Origin: JALORV01 sp963766365
GTDB taxonomy: Bacteria > Pseudomonadota > Gammaproteobacteria > Burkholderiales > Burkholderiaceae_F
DNA length: 64,000 bases
Assembly (NCBI GenBank): GCA_963766365.1
Contig: CAVXZK010000001.1
Location: 124,001 to 188,000 of the forward strand
Direction of reading: 5' to 3'
Shown here piece after piece: positions 1 through 9,444 of this stretch (the first letter of the stretch is position 1; each line of letters opens with the position of its first letter). The notes beneath the pieces were generated by a model, which was not told where the DNA came from, did no database searches, and saw only the letters and a program-made list of their open reading frames with translations. The position numbers and the translations under genes are program-made.

Positions 1-218
1 AGCCAGTCGCTGAAGCCCCGGCCGACGACATCGGGGCAGACGACGCGATAGAGATCCGCCATCGCCCGCGCCAGCCGGTCGAAATCGCGGCCCATGCGCG
101 TCAACCCATGCACGCACAGCAGCACCCGGGGATTATCCGCATCGCCCCACTCTACATAGGCCATGCGGTGAAAGCCCAATGGGCTAAGACACTGGACGTG
201 GCGTTCGCGTGGTTGCAT
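1..218 (-). CDS. alpha/beta hydrolase, N-terminal part (runs off left edge)
   Basis: Minus-strand reading frame from an ATG at 218 that continues through the left edge, giving about 72 residues. The visible part has the usual start of an alpha/beta hydrolase: a first strand (MAYVEWGD), then LLCVHGLTRMGRDF, which holds the HG oxyanion-hole motif, and later VCPDVVGRGFSDW, matching the D-x-x-G-x-G-x-S segment of the fold. The nucleophile elbow and catalytic triad lie outside the window, so the substrate cannot be judged. It is divergent from the 3-hydroxybutyrate dehydrogenase gene, with 84 bp between the two starts. An esterase or a depolymerase of stored polyester are both possible. Confidence 0.75.
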   Translation of the reverse strand, partial: MQPRERHVQCLSPLGFHRMAYVEWGDADNPRVLLCVHGLTRMGRDFDRLARAMADLYRVVCPDVVGRGFSDW

Positions 219-302
219 GAGCTTGCTGCGTCACATTGCTGAAGGCGCAGCATTGTAGTCAGCCTCTGGTGGCATACTCGTTCGCCGCAAAGGGAGGTCT
301 GC

Positions 303-1082
303 ATGCTGAAGGGAAAGACGGCTCTGGTGACCGGATCCACCAGTGGTATCGGGCTGGCCATGGCAGACGCGCTGGCGACCCAGGGGGCCAACATCATCGT
401 CAATGGCTTCGGCGAGCCGGACGCGATCCGAGCGGTTGAAGCGCAGTTGCAGAAGCGAGGCGTAAAGACGCTCTACCACGGCGCCGACATGAGCAAGCCG
501 GCCGAGATCGAGCAGATGCTCCGCACCGCCGAGGCTACCTTTGGCCGTGTCGACATCCTCGTGAATAACGCTGGGATCCAGCATGTCTCGCCGGTGGAGT
601 CGTTTCCGGTCGAGCGCTGGGACGCGATCATCGCCATCAACCTCACCTCGGCGTTCCACACGATCCGGCTGGCTCTGCCGAAGATGAAGCAGGCCAACTG
701 GGGTCGCATCATCAACATCGCGTCGCTGCATGGCCTGGTCGCCTCGGTCGACAAATCGGCCTACGTCGCGGCCAAGCACGGCATCGTCGGCTTGACCAAG
801 GTAGTGGCACTGGAGACGGCGACCACCGGCGTCACCTGCAACGCGATCTGTCCAGGCTGGGTACTGACTCCGCTGGTACAGAAGCAGGTCGACGCGCGCG
901 CCGCCCGCGACCATTTGAGTCAGGAAGAGGCGAAGAAGTCGCTACTGGGTGAGAAGCAGCCGTCGATGCAGTTCGTGACGACGGAGCAGCTCGCCGGCCT
1001 GGCGGTGTTCTTGTGTTCGCCGGCGGCGGACCAGGTGCGCGGCGTCGCCTGGAACGTCGACGGCGGCTGGTACGCGCAATAG
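303..1082 (+). CDS. bdhA: 3-hydroxybutyrate dehydrogenase (SDR family)
   Basis: A 259-residue short-chain dehydrogenase. It has the Rossmann glycine motif TGSTSGIG (residues 10-17), NNAG (88-91) and the catalytic Y154-x3-K158 with the preceding serine region. The length and the ending (VRGVAWNVDGGWYAQ) match D-3-hydroxybutyrate dehydrogenases, which oxidise 3-hydroxybutyrate to acetoacetate with NAD+ when stored polyhydroxyalkanoate is used. The ATG follows a good ribosome site (GGGAGG, about 6 bases upstream). A polyhydroxyalkanoate-system protein elsewhere in this window (57.9 kb) fits that role. Other SDR substrates cannot be excluded by reading alone. Confidence 0.88.
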   Translation: MLKGKTALVTGSTSGIGLAMADALATQGANIIVNGFGEPDAIRAVEAQLQKRGVKTLYHGADMSKPAEIEQMLRTAEATFGRVDILVNNAGIQHVSPVESFPVERWDAIIAINLTSAFHTIRLALPKMKQANWGRIINIASLHGLVASVDKSAYVAAKHGIVGLTKVVALETATTGVTCNAICPGWVLTPLVQKQVDARAARDHLSQEEAKKSLLGEKQPSMQFVTTEQLAGLAVFLCSPAADQVRGVAWNVDGGWYAQ

Positions 1083-1097
1083 CCGCGCCGCGGCGCG

Positions 1098-1970
1098 CTA
1101 TTCGAGCGGACGGCGGTTCGGGGAGCCGGCGACCAGCTGGACCTGCCCCGAGCCGACGTCAGCTGTCAGATACGGTGGCAACGGGGCGCGAACCGGCTGC
1201 GAGACGTCGGTCTCAAGCCGCGGCGCGCCGGGCGCAGCGGTGGAGTCGCGCCACGTCGGGTCCGGAATCTCAGTAAAGACCTGCTTGAGCCGCGCGCCCC
1301 AGGTATTCCGGATCATGCCCATGTACTGGTTGGAGCTGTCGATCTGCACGAACTTCGTCACGCGCAGCGAATCGGCTTCGTAGACCAGCAGGTCGAGCGG
1401 CAGGCCGACCGAAATGTTCGAGCGCAGTGTCGAGTCCATCGAGATCAGGGCGGCCTTGGCCGCCTCGTCGAGCGGTGTCTTTGGCTGGACCACCCGGTCG
1501 ATGATCGGCTTGCCGTACTTCGACTCGCCGATCTGGAAGTACGGGTTCTCGTGCGTCGCTTCGATGAAGTTGCCGGCCGAGTAGACCTGGAACAGTCGAA
1601 GACCTTCGCCGCGGATCTGGCCGCCGAGGATGAAATTGGCATTGAACTCGATGCCGAACTCCTTCAGCGACTCCGCATCGCGCTCGTGCACTTCGCGGAT
1701 CGCCTCGCCGAGGATGCGCACCGCATGGAACATCGTCTTCACGTTCCAGACGCTGGTTTCCGTCGGACCGATACGCTCGCACAGGATCTGGCGCACCGCC
1801 TGCGTGACGGCCAGGTTTCCGGCAGACATCAGCACCAGCACGCGCTCGCCCGGATGCTCGAACACCGTCATCTTGCGAAACGTCGAGATCTGGTCGACAC
1901 CCGCGTTGGTGCGGGAGTCGCCCAGGAATACGAGCCCGGCATCGAGCCGCATCGCCACGCAGTAAGTCAT
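1098..1970 (-). CDS. Anbu-type proteasome-like peptidase (bacterial proteasome homologue)
   Basis: 290 residues starting MTYCVAMRLDAGLVFLGDSRTNAG. This is the N-terminal-nucleophile fold of HslV/20S beta subunits: removing Met1 would expose Thr2, and the DSRTNAG segment follows as in the Anbu family. Anbu proteins form open-ring or helical assemblies, and their substrate is not settled in the literature I know. It is the last gene of a leftward operon with transglutaminase, alpha-E, a GGDEF protein and a circularly permuted ATP-grasp protein. All of these except the GGDEF protein are the known Anbu partners. Its ATG overlaps the transglutaminase stop (ATGA). It is slightly longer than many Anbu proteins because of a proline-rich C-terminal tail. 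Confidence 0.88.
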   Translation of the reverse strand: MTYCVAMRLDAGLVFLGDSRTNAGVDQISTFRKMTVFEHPGERVLVLMSAGNLAVTQAVRQILCERIGPTETSVWNVKTMFHAVRILGEAIREVHERDAESLKEFGIEFNANFILGGQIRGEGLRLFQVYSAGNFIEATHENPYFQIGESKYGKPIIDRVVQPKTPLDEAAKAALISMDSTLRSNISVGLPLDLLVYEADSLRVTKFVQIDSSNQYMGMIRNTWGARLKQVFTEIPDPTWRDSTAAPGAPRLETDVSQPVRAPLPPYLTADVGSGQVQLVAGSPNRRPLE

Positions 1971-2800
1971 CGTTGCGCCTGTTCGTCCTGGTGTTCAGCG
2001 GTGCCGAAAGGAAACGGTCGAATGTTAACGCGCACGTCCATCGTCTCCTCTCCCCCACCCACACGCACGCCGCGCACCGGTCCCGCGGACGCATAGTCGC
2101 GGCCAACAGCCAGCCGACACAGGTGCTCCGAGGCGAAGGAGCGATGGGTCACATCGATGCTGACCCAGCCCTGGTCGGCCAGGTACACGTCCGCCCACGC
2201 ATGGCTCGCTGCATGCGGTGCGTCTCCCGGGTGCACATAGCCCGACACGTAGCGCGCCGGCAGCCCGCGCACACGACAGCAGGCGACGAAGAGATGCGCA
2301 TGGTCCTGGCAGACACCCCTCCCCTGTGCCAGCGCTTCGCTGGCAGTGCTCGTCACCTCGGTGGTTCCCGGCTGGTACGCCACGGATTGACAGATCTGGT
2401 GCGCGAATTCCAGCAGTCCATCGGCATCGAGCCGACGCAACTTCGCGCTCGCGAAGTCCCGAACCCGGCCGTCCGGTTCCGTCAGCGAAGTCTGCGCCAG
2501 GTAGCACTGCGGCGGAACCCCGCCCTCGACCTCGTCGAGCCGTCCCCGCACCAGCGGGTCCACTTCGACTTCTCCGCGCGCCTCGATGTGCACGTCGCCG
2601 TGCGCCTCGGTCATTGTCATCGTGTGCGTCAGGTTGCCGAACGTGTCGGTTGTTTCGGTCAGTGGTGCCGGGGCGTGCAGGCGCCAGCGCAACGTGCGCT
2701 GGTGCGGCTCCGCACGCGGGGTCAGGCGCAGCTGCTGGATCGAATAGACCACCGGTGCCGTGTAGCGATACACCGTGCGATGCAGGATCGACAGCCGCAT
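1967..2800 (-). CDS. transglutaminase-like cysteine protease of the Anbu operon
   Basis: 277 residues. The N-terminal half is the beta-rich domain (about 1-100) that precedes bacterial transglutaminase-like cores. The core has a catalytic triad that can be read directly: Cys164 in GRGVCQDHAH, His200 in AASHAWADVY and Asp216 in SIDVTHR. Proteins of this type regularly sit with alpha-E, ATP-grasp and Anbu genes and are thought to act with them in forming or cleaving peptide or amide bonds, though the substrate is unknown. It starts 8 bp after the alpha-E stop, and its own stop overlaps the Anbu start, so translational coupling is likely. No signal peptide is seen, so it is probably cytoplasmic. 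Confidence 0.88.
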   Translation of the reverse strand: MRLSILHRTVYRYTAPVVYSIQQLRLTPRAEPHQRTLRWRLHAPAPLTETTDTFGNLTHTMTMTEAHGDVHIEARGEVEVDPLVRGRLDEVEGGVPPQCYLAQTSLTEPDGRVRDFASAKLRRLDADGLLEFAHQICQSVAYQPGTTEVTSTASEALAQGRGVCQDHAHLFVACCRVRGLPARYVSGYVHPGDAPHAASHAWADVYLADQGWVSIDVTHRSFASEHLCRLAVGRDYASAGPVRGVRVGGGEETMDVRVNIRPFPFGTAEHQDEQAQR

Positions 2801-2808
2801 GCGCCTCG

Positions 2809-3783
2809 CTACGCCGCCTGCAGCGGCACAAGGAAATCCTGGCTTATGCGGCCGCCAAGGTCATTTATGCGCTCCAGGAAACGGGTGAGGTAGGCGTGCA
2901 GGCCCTGCGAGAGAATGTCCTCGATGCGGCCGTAGCGCAGTTCGGCTCGCAGCAGGCCGGCGCGCCGCTCGGTCTCGTTGGACCGGCTGTTGCGCACCAT
3001 CTCGAGGTTGAGGCTGACCTCGTTCAGGCATCCGAGCAGTGAGCGCGGCATGTCACCCCGCAGGATCAGCAGCGCCGCCACGCGAGATGGAGTGATCACG
3101 TCCCGGTACACCTTGCGATAGATCTCGAATGCCGAGACCGAGCGCAGTATGGCGGCCCAGTGATAGAAGTCGAGATGCTGGTCGTGCGCATCCTCGCTGG
3201 CAGCGTTGGCGAACAGCCCAGGCTGCGCCACGCTGTGGTACTTGACATCGAGCAGTCGGGCCGTGTTGTCGGCGCGTTCCAGGAACGTGCCGAGGCGGAT
3301 GAAATAGAAAGCCTCGTCCTTGAGCATCGTGCCGATCGTGACACCGCGCGACAAATGCGATCTGAACTTGACCCACTCGAAGAACTCTTGCGGGTCGCGC
3401 TCGAGCAGCCGGTCGCGCAACAGCCTCTGCAGGCCGAGCCAGGTGTCGTTGTGGGTCTCCCACACCTCGGTCGTCAGAGAACCGCGCACTGCCCGCGCAT
3501 TCTCCCGCGCCGCCTGCAGGCAGCAGTAGATCGAAGAGGTGTTGCCCGGATCACGGACCATGAAGTCGATCACTTCACGGCGCGACAGCATCGAATACTT
3601 CGCGTCGAACTCGGGGAGCAGCTCGGAGATGCTGAGCATCGCGCGCCAGCCGCTTTCAGCCGCCTGCACCGACTGCGGCAGAAGGCTGGTCGACAAATTG
3701 ACGTCCAGCATGCGCGCCGTGTTCTCCGCGCGCTCGATGTAGCGCGCCATCCAGTACAGATGGTCGGCCGTGCGGCTAAGCAC
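2809..3783 (-). CDS. alpha-E domain protein
   Basis: 324 residues when started at the GTG at 3783, giving (M)LSRTADHLYWMARYIERAEN, the conserved beginning of alpha-E proteins. A longer in-frame extension to 3903 exists, but it lies inside the upstream gene and has no family-like sequence, so I reject it. The protein is almost entirely helical, with many Arg/Glu/Asn helix residues, as in the family (DUF403). Its biochemical role is unproven. Its constant partners are circularly permuted ATP-grasp and transglutaminase proteins, suggesting a shared peptide-modifying pathway. The start overlaps the end of the TPR-GGDEF gene by 8 bp. Confidence 0.87.
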   Translation of the reverse strand: MLSRTADHLYWMARYIERAENTARMLDVNLSTSLLPQSVQAAESGWRAMLSISELLPEFDAKYSMLSRREVIDFMVRDPGNTSSIYCCLQAARENARAVRGSLTTEVWETHNDTWLGLQRLLRDRLLERDPQEFFEWVKFRSHLSRGVTIGTMLKDEAFYFIRLGTFLERADNTARLLDVKYHSVAQPGLFANAASEDAHDQHLDFYHWAAILRSVSAFEIYRKVYRDVITPSRVAALLILRGDMPRSLLGCLNEVSLNLEMVRNSRSNETERRAGLLRAELRYGRIEDILSQGLHAYLTRFLERINDLGGRISQDFLVPLQAA

Positions 3784-5470
3784 GGTCGGCACTCCAGACG
3801 TGCAGCCGGTCGCGGCCGGCATCCTTGGCGCCATACAGCGCTTCGTCGGCGCGCCGCACGAGTTCGCTGGAATCGCCGAAATCGGCCGATTCGCACAGCC
3901 CAACGCTCAGCGTCACTGCCATTCCCTCGCCGATCTGGCCCCACGGCATGCCTCGCACCGCCTGCAGGATGCGCTCGACCACCGTTCGCGCCGCACCGCC
4001 TTCGCTGTCGGCGAGCAGCAGAGCGAACTCGTCACCGCCGAGCCGCGCCGCGAAGTCCATGTCGCGCAGGTTGCCGCGGATCAAGCTGCCGAGCTGGCGC
4101 AACACGACGTCACCGGTCACATGCGAATAGGTGTCGTTGATCTGCTTGAACCCGTCGATGTCGGCGACGACGAGTCCGAAGTGCAGCTGCCCCGCGCGCG
4201 CGCGGCCGCACCAGTTTTCCAGTTCCTTCGTGAACGCACGCCGGTTGGCGAGCCCGGTGAGTTCGTCCTCGAGCGCCAGCCGCTCGAGCCGCGAGCGCGA
4301 CTTCTCGAGATGTTCGGCACGGGCATGCAGAGCAGCCGTCTGGGTCCGCAACTTGACCAGTTCCGTTCGCGCTTCGTGCAGCCGTGCACGCTGAGTCGAC
4401 AGCTTGCCGTCGAGCCGCGTCTTCACTTCGACAAAGCGCTTGTGATGGAACAGCGCCCGCTGGTAATCGCCGCGCGCCTCGTACAGAGCTGAGAGCCGTT
4501 CGTGCATGTCGGCCGGTCGTCGCAGGTCGCCCAGTTCCTCGGCCTGCAGGAACGCCGGCCGCAGCACGGCCAGCCCTTCGGGCTCTCGTCCGGCCGCGAC
4601 CAGGTGGTAGCCCTGCTCGAGCTTCGCCTGGACTTCGCGCAGGCGGAAGCCAGCGCGCGCCGCCTCTGCCACCGCCTCTTCGAGATCGGCCAGTCCGCCG
4701 GCGAAATTGCCCAGCCAGCAGCGGGCGGCGCCGCGCTGCGTGCGCGCGGCGATCGTCGTCGAGCGGTCGGTCGTCCCGGACAGCAGCTCGAGAGCGACAT
4801 CGAAGTGTTCCTCGCCATCGGCCATGCGCCGCGCCACGGTTGCCGCATCGCCGGCAAGCGCCGCCCTCAGGCCTTCGTTCACGTCGACGAGCCCGAACTG
4901 CAGCACCACCATGCCTTCGTCGGCCGCGGTGCCGGACGGCAGTTCCAGCGCCGACCGCAGGCACTCGCGAGCCGCACTGAAATCGCCGAGCACCGTGTGC
5001 ACGCTCGACGTCTGAACCAGCGCCCGGCGCACTGCCGCGTGGTCACGATGCTGACGCGCCAGCCGTTCAGCCTGGGCGAAGCCGTCCAGTGCCTCAGGAT
5101 ATTCGCCGAGCTCACAGCAGGCTGCAGCGAGCTGCATGATCACCTGGCACTGGGCAGCGACGTCGTTCTGCGCGCGATAGATGTGCTCGGCGTGCGACAA
5201 CTGCCGGATGGCTCCGGACCAGTCGCCGGTCTGCGCCAGCGCGGCGCCGACCACGTAGTGCGCCCGCGCCATCAAGGCTTCAGCACCTCGCGCCCGCGCG
5301 ACGCTCTGAGCGCGCAGCGCGAAGACGACGGCATCGTGCGGGTCGGTGTTCAGCAGCCCCTCGGCGCGGTCAATCAGCGCGTGCGGGTCGATCTGATCGG
5401 TCGCACGACGGGCGTTGGGCTCCCCGCCGAAGGTCTCATTGCCCAGTGGCTGTCCCGAATTGCGCTTCAT
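3776..5470 (-). CDS. TPR-repeat diguanylate cyclase (GGDEF) inside the Anbu operon
   Basis: 564 residues from the ATG at 5470. Residues of about 40-360 are alpha-helical repeats of TPR type (for example ALMARAHYVVGAALAQTGDW and YPEALDGFAQAERLARQH). A charged coiled-coil linker follows (ARLHEARTELVKLRTQTAALHA, shown here only as its position before the cyclase). The C-terminal 170 residues are a GGDEF domain with an intact active-site GGDEF and an upstream RDMD that fits the RxxD inhibitory site. It should therefore make cyclic di-GMP with feedback control, probably gated by protein partners binding the TPRs. Its ATG overlaps the ATP-grasp stop (ATGA) and its 3' end overlaps the alpha-E start. 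It is thus embedded in the Anbu operon, which I do not recall as a usual member. Confidence 0.85.
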   Translation of the reverse strand: MKRNSGQPLGNETFGGEPNARRATDQIDPHALIDRAEGLLNTDPHDAVVFALRAQSVARARGAEALMARAHYVVGAALAQTGDWSGAIRQLSHAEHIYRAQNDVAAQCQVIMQLAAACCELGEYPEALDGFAQAERLARQHRDHAAVRRALVQTSSVHTVLGDFSAARECLRSALELPSGTAADEGMVVLQFGLVDVNEGLRAALAGDAATVARRMADGEEHFDVALELLSGTTDRSTTIAARTQRGAARCWLGNFAGGLADLEEAVAEAARAGFRLREVQAKLEQGYHLVAAGREPEGLAVLRPAFLQAEELGDLRRPADMHERLSALYEARGDYQRALFHHKRFVEVKTRLDGKLSTQRARLHEARTELVKLRTQTAALHARAEHLEKSRSRLERLALEDELTGLANRRAFTKELENWCGRARAGQLHFGLVVADIDGFKQINDTYSHVTGDVVLRQLGSLIRGNLRDMDFAARLGGDEFALLLADSEGGAARTVVERILQAVRGMPWGQIGEGMAVTLSVGLCESADFGDSSELVRRADEALYGAKDAGRDRLHVWSADRA

Positions 5471-6885
5471 CGTTCGAGCACCCAGGTGTCCTTGGTGCCC
5501 CCTCCCTGCGACGAATTGACGACGAGCGAGCCCTCGCGCAGCGCGACTCGGCACAGGCCACCGGGCACCATCACGACGTTCGTGCCCGACAGCACGAACG
5601 GACGCAGGTCGATGTGCCGCGGCGCAATGCCGCTGTCGACGTAGGTGGGACACGTCGACAGCGCAAGCGTCGGCTGCGCGACATAGTTGCCGGGGTTGGC
5701 CCGCACCAGGCTCGCGAACCGGTCGATCTCCGCACGGGTGGCGGCCGGCCCGACCAGCATGCCGTAACCGCCGGCACCATGGACTTCCTTGACGACCAGC
5801 TCCGGAAGATGCGCGAGGGTGTACTCCAGATCCTCGGCGCGGCGACAGCAATACGTTGGGACGTTGTTCAGAATCGGCTTCTCACCGAGGTAGAAGTCGA
5901 TCATGTCGGGAACGTACGGATAGATCGACTTGTCGTCGGCGATGCCGGTGCCGATGGCGTTGGCCAGCGTCACGCGCCCGGCGCGATACACGGACAGCAA
6001 CCCTGGCACGCCGAGCTGCGAGTCCGGACGGAACGCCAGCGGATCGATGAAATCATCATCGATGCGTCGATAGATGACATCCACCCGCTGCGGCCCGCGC
6101 GTCGTTCTCATGTAGACGTTGTTGTCCTGCACGAACAGGTCCTGGCCCTCGACCAGCTCGATGCCCATCTGCTGCGCAAGAAACGCGTGCTCGAAGTACG
6201 CAGAGTTGTGCATGCCCGGCGTCAGTATCACGACGATTGGATCATCGACGCCCTGCGGCGCGACCGAGCGCAGATTTTCCAGCAGCAGGTCCGGATAGTG
6301 CGCCACCGGCGCGATGCGGTTGCGCACGAACAGGTCCGGGAACAGCCGCATCATCATCTTGCGGTTCTCGAGCATGTACGAGACGCCGCTCGGCACCCGC
6401 AGGTTGTCTTCAAGCACGTAGAACTCGCCAGCCCCAGCGCGCACGACGTCGATGCCCGCGATGTGCGTATAGATGTCGCTGGCGACGCTGACACCATGCA
6501 TCTCGGGCCGGTACTGCGAGTTACGGAAGATCTCGTCGGCCGGGATCCGCCCGGCGCGCACGATTTCCTGACCGTGGTAGACATCGTAGATGTAGCGATT
6601 GAGAGCGCGCACGCGCTGCCGCAGTCCGGCCTCGAGCTGGCGCCACTCGGCCGCCGGGATCACACGCGGGACGACGTCGAAAGGGATCAGCCGCTCGGTG
6701 CCGTCACCCTCCTCGTCCTTGTCCCCGTAGACGGCAAACGTGATACCCACGCGGCGGAAGACGAGATCGGCTTCGGCACGCTTGTCGCGCATCGTTTCGG
6801 CGCTCTGCTCGGAGAGCCAGCGTTCGAACTCGCTGTAGTGCTCGCGCACCGCCCCGCCGGCGCTGTACATCTCGTCAAACGGCAT
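5467..6885 (-). CDS. circularly permuted ATP-grasp protein
   Basis: 472 residues from the ATG at 6885 (MPFDEMYSAGGAVREHYSEF). An in-frame ATG two codons upstream is equally possible. Recognisable family blocks are FAVYGDKDEEGDGTERLIPFDVVPR near residue 60 (given by position; the key part is the D-G-T-E-R-x-x-P-x-D-x-x-P-R signature), then VLEDNLRVPSGVSYMLENR, VDVIYRRIDDDFIDPL, LVVKEVHGAGGYGML and the terminal SQGGGTKDTWVLER. The family (DUF404/407 type) is predicted to form amide bonds using ATP. It is the first gene of the Anbu operon, 93 bp after the comEC end on the same strand. The start of transcription is not obvious, and comEC read-through could feed it. Confidence 0.88.
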   Translation of the reverse strand: MPFDEMYSAGGAVREHYSEFERWLSEQSAETMRDKRAEADLVFRRVGITFAVYGDKDEEGDGTERLIPFDVVPRVIPAAEWRQLEAGLRQRVRALNRYIYDVYHGQEIVRAGRIPADEIFRNSQYRPEMHGVSVASDIYTHIAGIDVVRAGAGEFYVLEDNLRVPSGVSYMLENRKMMMRLFPDLFVRNRIAPVAHYPDLLLENLRSVAPQGVDDPIVVILTPGMHNSAYFEHAFLAQQMGIELVEGQDLFVQDNNVYMRTTRGPQRVDVIYRRIDDDFIDPLAFRPDSQLGVPGLLSVYRAGRVTLANAIGTGIADDKSIYPYVPDMIDFYLGEKPILNNVPTYCCRRAEDLEYTLAHLPELVVKEVHGAGGYGMLVGPAATRAEIDRFASLVRANPGNYVAQPTLALSTCPTYVDSGIAPRHIDLRPFVLSGTNVVMVPGGLCRVALREGSLVVNSSQGGGTKDTWVLER

Positions 6886-6978
6886 GCTCATCCCGCGGCC
6901 TGATATTTCTGGTTTTGGACCGGCGCCCCCCGACGCAGTGCCGAGCCAGTCTAGCAAGATGTACACCAGTCCTTCGGT

Positions 6979-9441
6979 CTACGGCATCCCGAAAAGCGGC
7001 TCGCGAGACTCCCCTTCTCCCGCGACTTCCTCATCGCTTTCCGGGAGCAGTGCGGAATGCCCCGCGCCGGGGCGGTTGTGCCCGTAGCGCACCGCGATGG
7101 CGCGCCAAGCGTGTGGCTGCTCGCCGCCGCCCGCGCCAAGCCGCCACTGCGCGGCACCCGCATGATCGGTCCGCACGAGGTCGACACCGCGCGCGGCGTA
7201 GCGCGCGACCACTGCGGGATCGGGGTGCCCGAAGCGATTGCGATAGCCAGTCTGGGCGGTTGCGACGGCGGGCTTCACCGTATCGAGGAAGCCGGCGCTG
7301 GACGACGAACTGCTGCCGTGATGAGGAACCATCATCCAGGTCGCTCTCCGGTCCGGCTCGCGCTTGATCAGGACCCCTTCCTCGCGCGCTGGAACATCCC
7401 CGGTGAGAAGCACGCTGACCGCACCGACACGAGCCTCCACGACGCAACTCATCGCGTTGGTCGACAGGCGACGTGCATAGTCTTCCGCCGTTGGATGCAG
7501 GACGCGCAGTCGCAGTTCGCCCTCTCCGAAGTGCTGCCCTGCAATGCAGGGCTGGGCGTCCGTCCCGCCGAGCGCCGGATGGCCTGCCGGAACCGAGGTG
7601 AGGAGGCGGCGGACCGGGATGCCGCGGACAACCGAAGCGGCACCACCGGAGTGGTCCTGGTCTAGGTGTGACACCACGACGCCGTCGAGCACTTCGATGC
7701 CGCGGCTGCGCAGGAAGGGTAGAACGACGCGCTCGCCCGCGTCGGAATCCGGCGAGTAGCGTGGGCCGGCGTCGTAGAGCCACGCCTGGTCCCGCGTTTC
7801 GAGCACGACCGCTGAACCCTGTCCGACGTCCAGCGCAGTCACCCAAAGCGCGCCGGCCCCTGGTCGTTCGGCCGGCCAGACGAAAAGCGGCAGCACTGCC
7901 ACGATGCCCAGGCTGCGCGCGGGCCAGCCGGGCGGGGCGAGCAGCCACGCCACTCCCGCAACGGCCAGCGCCACCAGTGGTAACGGCGGTGCCGGCACAG
8001 CCACCGCCGCCCACTCCGGCGTGGACATCGCCGAAAGTAGGGCGGCCACCACGGCGAATACTGAATTCCCCAAACCGAGAATCGGTGCCGCCAGCGCAGA
8101 CAGCGGGCCCGGCAGCGCGGCGACACTGGCGCCGAGCAGCGCGAGTGGCGTCACGACCCAGCTGACGATGGGAATCGCCACCGCATTCGCCAGTGGCGCG
8201 ATCAACGAGACTTGCTGGAACAACGGGACGGTGGCGGGAACCAGCGCCAGCGAAACCGCGACCTGCACGCGCCCCGCCGTCCTCAGTGCACCCATGCTGA
8301 CAGCGTGCGTTGTCTGCGGTGGGCGTCCCTGGACGACCCAGACGATGGCCGCGACCGCGCCAAAGGACAACCAGAACCCGGCCGCGGTTACCGCCCACGG
8401 ATCAGCGACGCAGACTGCGCACGCCGCCAGTGCCAACGCGCCGACGGGCGTTACACGGCTACGCCAAAGCCAGGCGGCCGCGACCGCGGCCAGCATCAGC
8501 ACCGTGCGCTGAGCCGGAATCCCCCAGCCGGCCAGCAACGCGTACAGCCCGGCAGAAATCGCCGCGGCGACGATTGCGGCAGTCTGTGCTGGAGCGTGAC
8601 GCAACAGCCGCGGAGTGCGGCGCCACACGGCGCCGACAGCAGCGCCGACCAGTGCAGCGATCATCGTGATATGCAGGCCGGAAATGCTGACGAGATGCGC
8701 GATGCCGGTCCGGTTGAAGAGCGTCCAGTCGGCATCGGTGATCGCACGCTGGTCGCCGAGGACCAGTGCGACCAGCACACCGCCGTACCGATCGTCCCGG
8801 ACATGTGTCAACAGACGGTCGCGCAGCCAGGCGCGCACGCGTTCGACGATCGTCTTCGGCGTCCAGACCATCGGCTGCAGCCGCTGCGGCTCGCTTCCGG
8901 GTTGCTTGCGCACATAGCCACTGGCGCGCAGATTGCGCTCCAGCATTCAGGCTTCGAAGTCGAAACCGCCGGGGTTCATTGCGCCGTGCGGACGACGCAG
9001 GCGAACCACGAACGTCCACCGCTCGCCTGGCTGCACCGGTTGGCCGACGGCATACCAGCCGAGCAGGATGCGATCCGGCACGGCAACACCAGACTCGTGC
9101 CGTTCCACGTCGAACTCAAACCGGACTCCGCGCTCGAGCCGCACCGGCAAGCTGGCGATGACCCCCGTGACCGCGACGTCGCGGCCTTCGTCGGCAAACG
9201 GCAGGGCGTCCGCCATCCGCCACTGGGCGCGTCCACCCGCATAGTTGAATCCGAGGAGCAGGGCTGCGATGCAGGCCAGCGCCGTCGCGCCACGGGTTGA
9301 ACCCTCGGCGCGGACACTGGCGACCATGAGTACAACGCCCACGGCGGAACCGGCAAGGAACACCGGCCACGCCGGCAGTGCCGCCTGCCACTGCAATACG
9401 CAGACGCCAACCACGAACGCGGCAAGCGGTGCGACGGGCAT
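6979..9441 (-). pseudogene. comEC: comEC/rec2 DNA-uptake channel gene interrupted by one in-frame TGA
   Basis: Two adjacent reading frames in the same phase form one ComEC. The first is 164 residues (9441-8947): N-terminal membrane helices and the start of the OB-fold region, ending NPGGFDFEA. A TGA at 8949-8947 follows, then 655 residues starting MLERNLRASGYVR. ComEC proteins normally read GGFD(F/Y)EAW-LFER at this point, so the TGA stands where a tryptophan TGG is expected. The rest is intact: a multi-helix Competence domain with LVSISGLHITM, then a metallo-beta-lactamase domain with DVGQGSAVVLET and VVSHLDQDHSGG. It is a nonsense mutation or a base-call error, since no frame change is present. 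If the TGA is real, DNA uptake is probably lost. Confidence 0.85.
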
Positions 9442-9444
9442 CGT

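Noticed and set aside
5446..6903. 485-residue plus-strand frame opposite the ATP-grasp gene
   Set aside because: Antisense shadow. The minus-strand gene has clear conserved motifs.
6979..8946. The 655-residue frame as an independent comEC gene
   Set aside because: It lacks the N-terminal helices and OB start, and these lie in the same phase just upstream of one TGA.
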